The notes below the pieces were generated by a model that ran no database searches, was not told the origin of the DNA, and worked only from the letters and a program-made list of their open reading frames with translations. Source: Melampsora larici-populina 98AG31 (taxonomy: Eukaryota > Basidiomycota > Pucciniomycetes > Pucciniales > Melampsoraceae). From it: a stretch of 64,000 nt of DNA. The stretch covers positions 558,720 through 622,719 of the forward strand of contig NW_006768783.1 of assembly GCF_000204055.1 (NCBI RefSeq), written 5' to 3'. A program made the translations under genes and the position numbers. This document shows positions 60,213 through 64,000 of this stretch, piece after piece (the stretch's first letter is position 1; each line of letters starts with the position of its first letter).

Positions 60213-61470
60213 CTATGAAATGAAAAAAAAAACAATGTTTTGATCATAACAAAAGGAGAAAGAATTGAATTTTTAACAATCAAAAATACAAAGCGACAAT
60301 TAAAAAAAGAAAAGAAATCATTAAATTGAGATCAGAAGAAAACTGATTATAATTTGAAAATCAAAGATAATCTTTTATTCTAATATTTCTAAACTCAAAC
60401 AGTGTGTGCCCAGCCCCCAGATGCCAACACAGGTTTGGTGGAAGTGAGATATTCAAAGAAGTTCATAGAAAGATTACAGTGTCATCACTGTTGGCTGACA
60501 AGTTCCACCCTCCATAGGTGTGAACCAAAACCTCAACAGCCAGTGAGACAAATTGTTTAAGGCCAAATAACTCAACAGTGGAATGCAAATCTGGTGTGTC
60601 TAATGAAAGGCTACTGGCAAGCAATTTGAGAAGCATTGTGTAGTAAGGCCGGTGAAAAAGTGATGAGGGAACAGTGGAGGGGAGCAGTGATTTGCCCTTC
60701 ACTTTGTCAATCATGTGGTGTGCAATCCAGAGTTTGGCATGACATTCATTTGGGTGGGGTTTTGGGAAGTGGGATGAAATGTGGGAGTTCAATTCACACA
60801 AGACATCTGGTGGATGGCAATGGCCAGTGTAAGACTTGACCCATTGTTTCATGGGTTCAGCAGGGAAAAGAGTCTCGGTCCCAGCCACTGTGGGCTGAGA
60901 CTCAGGGACCTGCTAAAGGCTGCAATCTCCAACAGCATAGATGTCCCCCAGAGCCTGTGGAGGGGAGGTTTGCAACTTATTGGAAATGTTGGCTTGATAC
61001 AAAATTCACTTTGGCTGGGGCTATCTCCACCCTCCATTTTTGCCCTCTCAGACAATATGAACCTACAACATATCTTTTTCTGAAATTTTGCTCTCCTTGG
61101 AATCTCTATAGCTGCCCTAGAAGGCATTATATCATTGGTTGAAAAAACTAAATAAAAAATTGAGATGTTGATTAATGACACTTCTGTGATTACGGTCACT
61201 TTACACACACATTTTCTCTCTGCCAACCCATAGTCTCTCTGCCATTCTTGTCGGATACAGAGATTAAGCATCCACATGCCGCTGATTTTTGCACCAGGTT
61301 TGGAGAATCTTCACTGTAACCTCGAGCAGATTACATTTTCTCATCAAGGTGTGTAGATATTGGGGGTATTATGTACAAGATGCAAAGCATATTGCTACCC
61401 CACATTCCCATAAGTTGTGGGTCCCTCCTCCACAAGATCTGAAGGACACATGCGGTTTGAGGAGGGACTC
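60213..61470. other. Gene-free stretch with one uncertain minus-strand ORF
   Basis: A 141-codon minus frame (60888-60463, MAGTETLFPAEPMKQ) looks moderately protein-like (LFHRPYYTMLLKLLASSLSL) but has no recognisable domain. The overlapping minus frame 61277-60849 is less convincing. I do not call a gene. Confidence 0.35.
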
Positions 61471-61630
61471 AAAGCATCCACAGTGGTCAGGCCTCAAGTT
61501 AAGGCCCCAAACCAACTGAATCAAATTTTAGTGGGGCCCTAAACCACTTGAGACGCAATGGTGTTGACTCCAAATTTGTGCAGAGTATGGGTGACAAACT
61601 GTTTACACACACTCTTGGGTGTAGTATTGT

Positions 61631-61796
61631 GGGATACAAAGTTAAAACTGGGATTTTTTTCCCATTTTCCCAGTTTTTGTTTTTGGCTGTGTTTGGAACT
61701 TTCCCATGTTCTCCCAGTTTCTCAGTTTGTGTTTTTGGCGGTATTTGGGAAACTGGGAAACTGGGAAAAAACTCCCAGTTTTAACTTTGTATTCCC
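61631..61796. mobile_element. 166-bp MITE with GGGATACAAAG ends
   Basis: GGGATACAAAGTTAAAACTG (61631-61650, continuing GGA) is matched, with one extra base, by the reverse complement of 61773-61796. The middle is rich in CTGGGAAA repeats, giving a near-complete foldback. Confidence 0.8.
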
Positions 61797-61865
61797 TATA
61801 TGTGCATGTTTACACTTGTGAAAGATGAGGTTTGGCAAGTGTGGCAATTTAGGGCTCACCACTAT

Positions 61866-62014
61866 TATCCGTGCTCAAAGTCAACCTGGTTTCAAGAAAA
61901 TCCAGTTGACCCAGTTGCTTTTGGCGGTAACTTTGTGAATCAAGTTGATATTTGTTGACAGCTCACAGCCAAAAAGTCAACTGGGTCAACCGGGTCAACT
62001 TTGAGCACGGCTAT
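61866..62014. mobile_element. 150-bp MITE with CCGTGCTCAAAGT ends
   Basis: CCGTGCTCAAAGTCAACCTG (from 61869) pairs with sequence ending CAACTTTGAGCACGG (to 62010). GGTCAAC/GTTGACC words repeat inside the arms. Confidence 0.75.
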
Positions 62015-62254
62015 TGTTGTCAACTTTGATGATTAAGGGTGAAAATTTGGAGTGGGCCCCAAATACATTTAGCAATAGGGGCCGCCAGTGTAGCACAGAT
62101 CTGGGGCCCTATTGCTATAGCCTTTTGACAATGATGTTTTTTTTCTGAAAATTTTCATCACTTCAGTGGTCAAAACCAATCAAAAATTGTTCTACATAAC
62201 AGGGTTTCTCCCCTCTGTATTCTCAAAATTAGCAGAGAAACAAAACTCCAGTCA

Positions 62255-62673
62255 GAGCATCAGCACCGGGCCTTGTAAAAATTTAAATACAGGCCGTTTT
62301 ACAAAGCCGTGAGAATAAAACTGAGGCACCGGACCTTGCAAACGGCCTGTATGGTTTACACGACGCGTATAATCATACCTTGAACTTGTAATAATGGACT
62401 GCAGCGTATAATCCTAGAATCGCCCCAAAGGACCAAACGTCTGAACTTAACCCACCAATATCGGACGTACAAAGTCCTACCGTCAAACAAAACAAGCACC
62501 TCAAGCCCGCTTGGGCAATGTATTATTTGGACTTTCCAGCTTTTGCAAAGCCTCGGTTTTGCCAAAACTTTTCAATGTTCTGCGAGAATAGGCATACACG
62601 TTCTTGTCCGTCAATTTGGTGACATACAGCGAACGAATCGGGCCCTATTTTACAAGGCCCGGTGCTAATGCTC
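62255..62673. mobile_element. 419-bp MITE with GAGCATCAGCACCGGGCC ends
   Basis: GAGCATCAGCACCGGGCCTT (62255-62274, continuing GTAAAA) is matched by the reverse complement of 62648-62673, with one mismatch in the core. A partial internal copy (GGCACCGGACCTTGCAAACG) follows the left arm. No ORF of note is present. Confidence 0.8.
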
Positions 62674-62789
62674 TCAAAAAGAAAACCAGGTTTAGCACCA
62701 TGTTGCACTTTTCAAAAAATAATCAATCATTCTCAAATTGCCTGTATATTTGGCAATAGCCCAGGTTTGGGGCTGGCCACTGTGGATGC

Positions 62790-63718
62790 TCTTAGTCAAG
62801 TTAAAAAAAGATCAGAATGTTCTCTTAACTCAGCCAGGTTGTGGGTGGGCCAAAGTGCAATTATTTGTCTTTCCTTGCACCTGGGCGCATTTTGCTTGGA
62901 AAAAATCGTGAATGCTATGAATTTTTTTTCATTTTATCAACACTTGTAGCTATCTATGCAGTCTATCACTGTCCACAGCAGTTTGTCATTCAATGGCGAG
63001 ACAAGATGGAGAGAATTTCGATTGAAAGTGTTGATATCAAAGCAGGTACTTCTCATTGCTCAACCTATCCAAATCTGAATACAGCTTCAAAATTATCAAT
63101 GGGTGTGTCTAGTTCCGGAAGAGAACCACTGCTCTCAAATTATTCCAGAACATCTGGTCCCCAAAAACAACGCTGAGACAGCAGCGCAGCATTTAGCTGC
63201 AGCGTAGAGATACCGTAACTCTAAGCGGTACCCTATCCGTTAACTTAACGGGGCCACTTAGAGCTACGTTGGCAGAGGCCTGTAACGGGGGTATTTTTTT
63301 CGAGTTACGTTAGCACCCGGGGCTAACGGGCACTATTATTTTGAGTTACGCATCAGCCACGTAACCCGTTACCGTAACACTGTTGCGCACATACTATACC
63401 TCATACCCCAACCAACGCAGGATGGATGTATTTCACCCTTCAAGAATGAAATCACCACCCAATCGACCAATTTGAGATCAAGCTTCCCCAAAGGAGAACG
63501 CCAAGGGGACTTTCCGCATACTCACGATGGATCTAATCCGATTCCTCAACTTCCAACTTCCATATGATTACATCATTTTTTTAACTGACTCTTGTCCAAT
63601 TTTCCCCTTTCATCCCCATCTCCAAGTCCTACCTTCAAGTTCCTTCTTCATTATCACTCACAACCTTGATCCATCTATCGTATTCACCTCAGATCAATCA
63701 TCAATTGATTTACCAATC
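62790..63718. other. Spacer with GTTACG-rich repeat remnant and promoter-like CT tracts
   Basis: Between 63180 and 63391 many GTTACG/CGTAAC words occur in both orientations; the right end read in reverse is AGTGTTACGGTAACGGGTTA, which resembles a DNA-transposon terminus. From about 63560 the sequence becomes CT-rich, likely the promoter of the gene starting at 63719. Confidence 0.45.
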
Positions 63719-64000
63719 ATGATCAATCCAAATCGTCGTTTCTTCACTGGGTTTTTTGTTCAGATGTTCTATCTTTTAGTTTTCCAGCTATCGGTCATGC
63801 CAAGTTCAAGTCAGCAATCACAACTCAACTTTTCGTCAGTTCCAGCCACTCCTAGTCGGCCTCAAAGAACTCGCAACCGTGTTACGACGCCGGGCATGGT
63901 TGCAACCAATTCCGATAGCCGTCGCAGACTTTCGATTGATCTTGACGCCCCTCAACCAAGTGCAATCAAGCAGATCGTGATTGAAACGGACTGTTCCGAC
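63719..64000 (+). CDS. Probable secreted protein, N-terminal part only
   Basis: An open frame from ATG 63719 continues 94 codons to the window end without a stop. The N-terminus MINPNRRFFTG is followed by a hydrophobic stretch (FFVQMFYLLVFQLSVMP) that fits a signal peptide, then a Ser/Pro/Arg-rich segment (SRPQRTRNRVTTPG). No domain is visible in the part present. A CT-rich promoter-like region lies upstream. Rusts encode many secreted proteins, but calling this an effector would be speculation. Confidence 0.55.
   Translation, partial: MINPNRRFFTGFFVQMFYLLVFQLSVMPSSSQQSQLNFSSVPATPSRPQRTRNRVTTPGMVATNSDSRRRLSIDLDAPQPSAIKQIVIETDCSD

Larger units (their letters stand above)
61472..62789. mobile_element. 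Outer MITE-like inverted repeat with nested insertions
   Basis: AGCATCCACAGTGGTCAGGCC (from 61472) is matched by the reverse complement of GGCTGGCCACTGTGGATGCT (62771-62790). GCATCCACAGTGG-type ends are common in small DNA transposons. The interior contains three further inverted-repeat elements, so this is likely an old element hit several times. Confidence 0.5.

Noticed and set aside
60849..61277. Minus-strand 142-codon frame
   Set aside because: Composition is not protein-like and the frame has no family features.
1..64000. CRISPR arrays, operons, rRNA or tRNA genes
   Set aside because: None seen. Gene structure is eukaryotic and the repeats are inverted or minisatellite types, not spaced direct repeats.

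Overview
The window looks like part of a rust-fungus (Pucciniales, Basidiomycota) chromosome. Reasons: the genes are cut by many short introns (about 50-110 nt) with GT..AG ends and CTNAC-type branch points; base composition is AT-rich; a TET/JBP-type 2OG-Fe(II) oxygenase gene sits beside an alpha-type protein kinase gene, and both families are expanded in rusts from general knowledge; and the space between genes is full of hAT, DIRS-like and MITE-type elements. The order is inferred from family knowledge and gene style; the genus is not determined.

Layout. 1-8.2 kb: an accessory block with an acidic, 5'-truncated protein of unknown function (+), a TET/JBP-like oxygenase (+) and an alpha-kinase (-). 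Between the first two lie a 19-bp perfect palindrome and a duplicated 174-bp foldable repeat; a GAAGATTGA minisatellite lies directly upstream of the kinase. 8.5-10.3 kb: a decayed, 5'-truncated hAT transposase. 10.3-21.9 kb: gene-poor AT-rich DNA with repeat remnants. 21.9-24.0 kb: an R2R3 Myb-like regulator. 25.7-27.5 kb: the DRG-binding CCCH protein Tma46/ZC3H15 (nine exons, one of 13 nt). 28.5-30.6 kb: a prolidase of the M24 family (nine exons, all five metal ligands present). 33.1-46.8 kb: two related amino-acid permease genes in the same orientation on either side of the RAVE-complex gene RAV1. 47.75-48.62 kb: a MITE with long TIRs and a 101-codon ORF inserted into another inverted-repeat element. 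48.9-51.75 kb (-): an unrecognised gene with a signal-peptide-like N-terminus. 52.6-57.0 kb: a DIRS-like tyrosine-recombinase retrotransposon with apparent spliceosomal introns and disabling mutations. 58.5-63.4 kb: hairpins, tandem repeats, a broken OTU-protease-like gene (-) and a nest of MITEs. 63.7 kb to the end: the first 94 codons of a probable secreted protein.

How it works together. The core genes are housekeeping: V-ATPase assembly (RAV1), translation-linked GTPase partner (TMA46), peptide and proline turnover (prolidase), amino-acid uptake (two permeases) and transcription (Myb). Prolidase and permeases would both suit a biotroph living on host amino acids, but no co-regulation is visible. 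The TET/kinase block and the transposons form an accessory compartment. All exon joins are read from splice consensus plus reading frame; none is confirmed by RNA.
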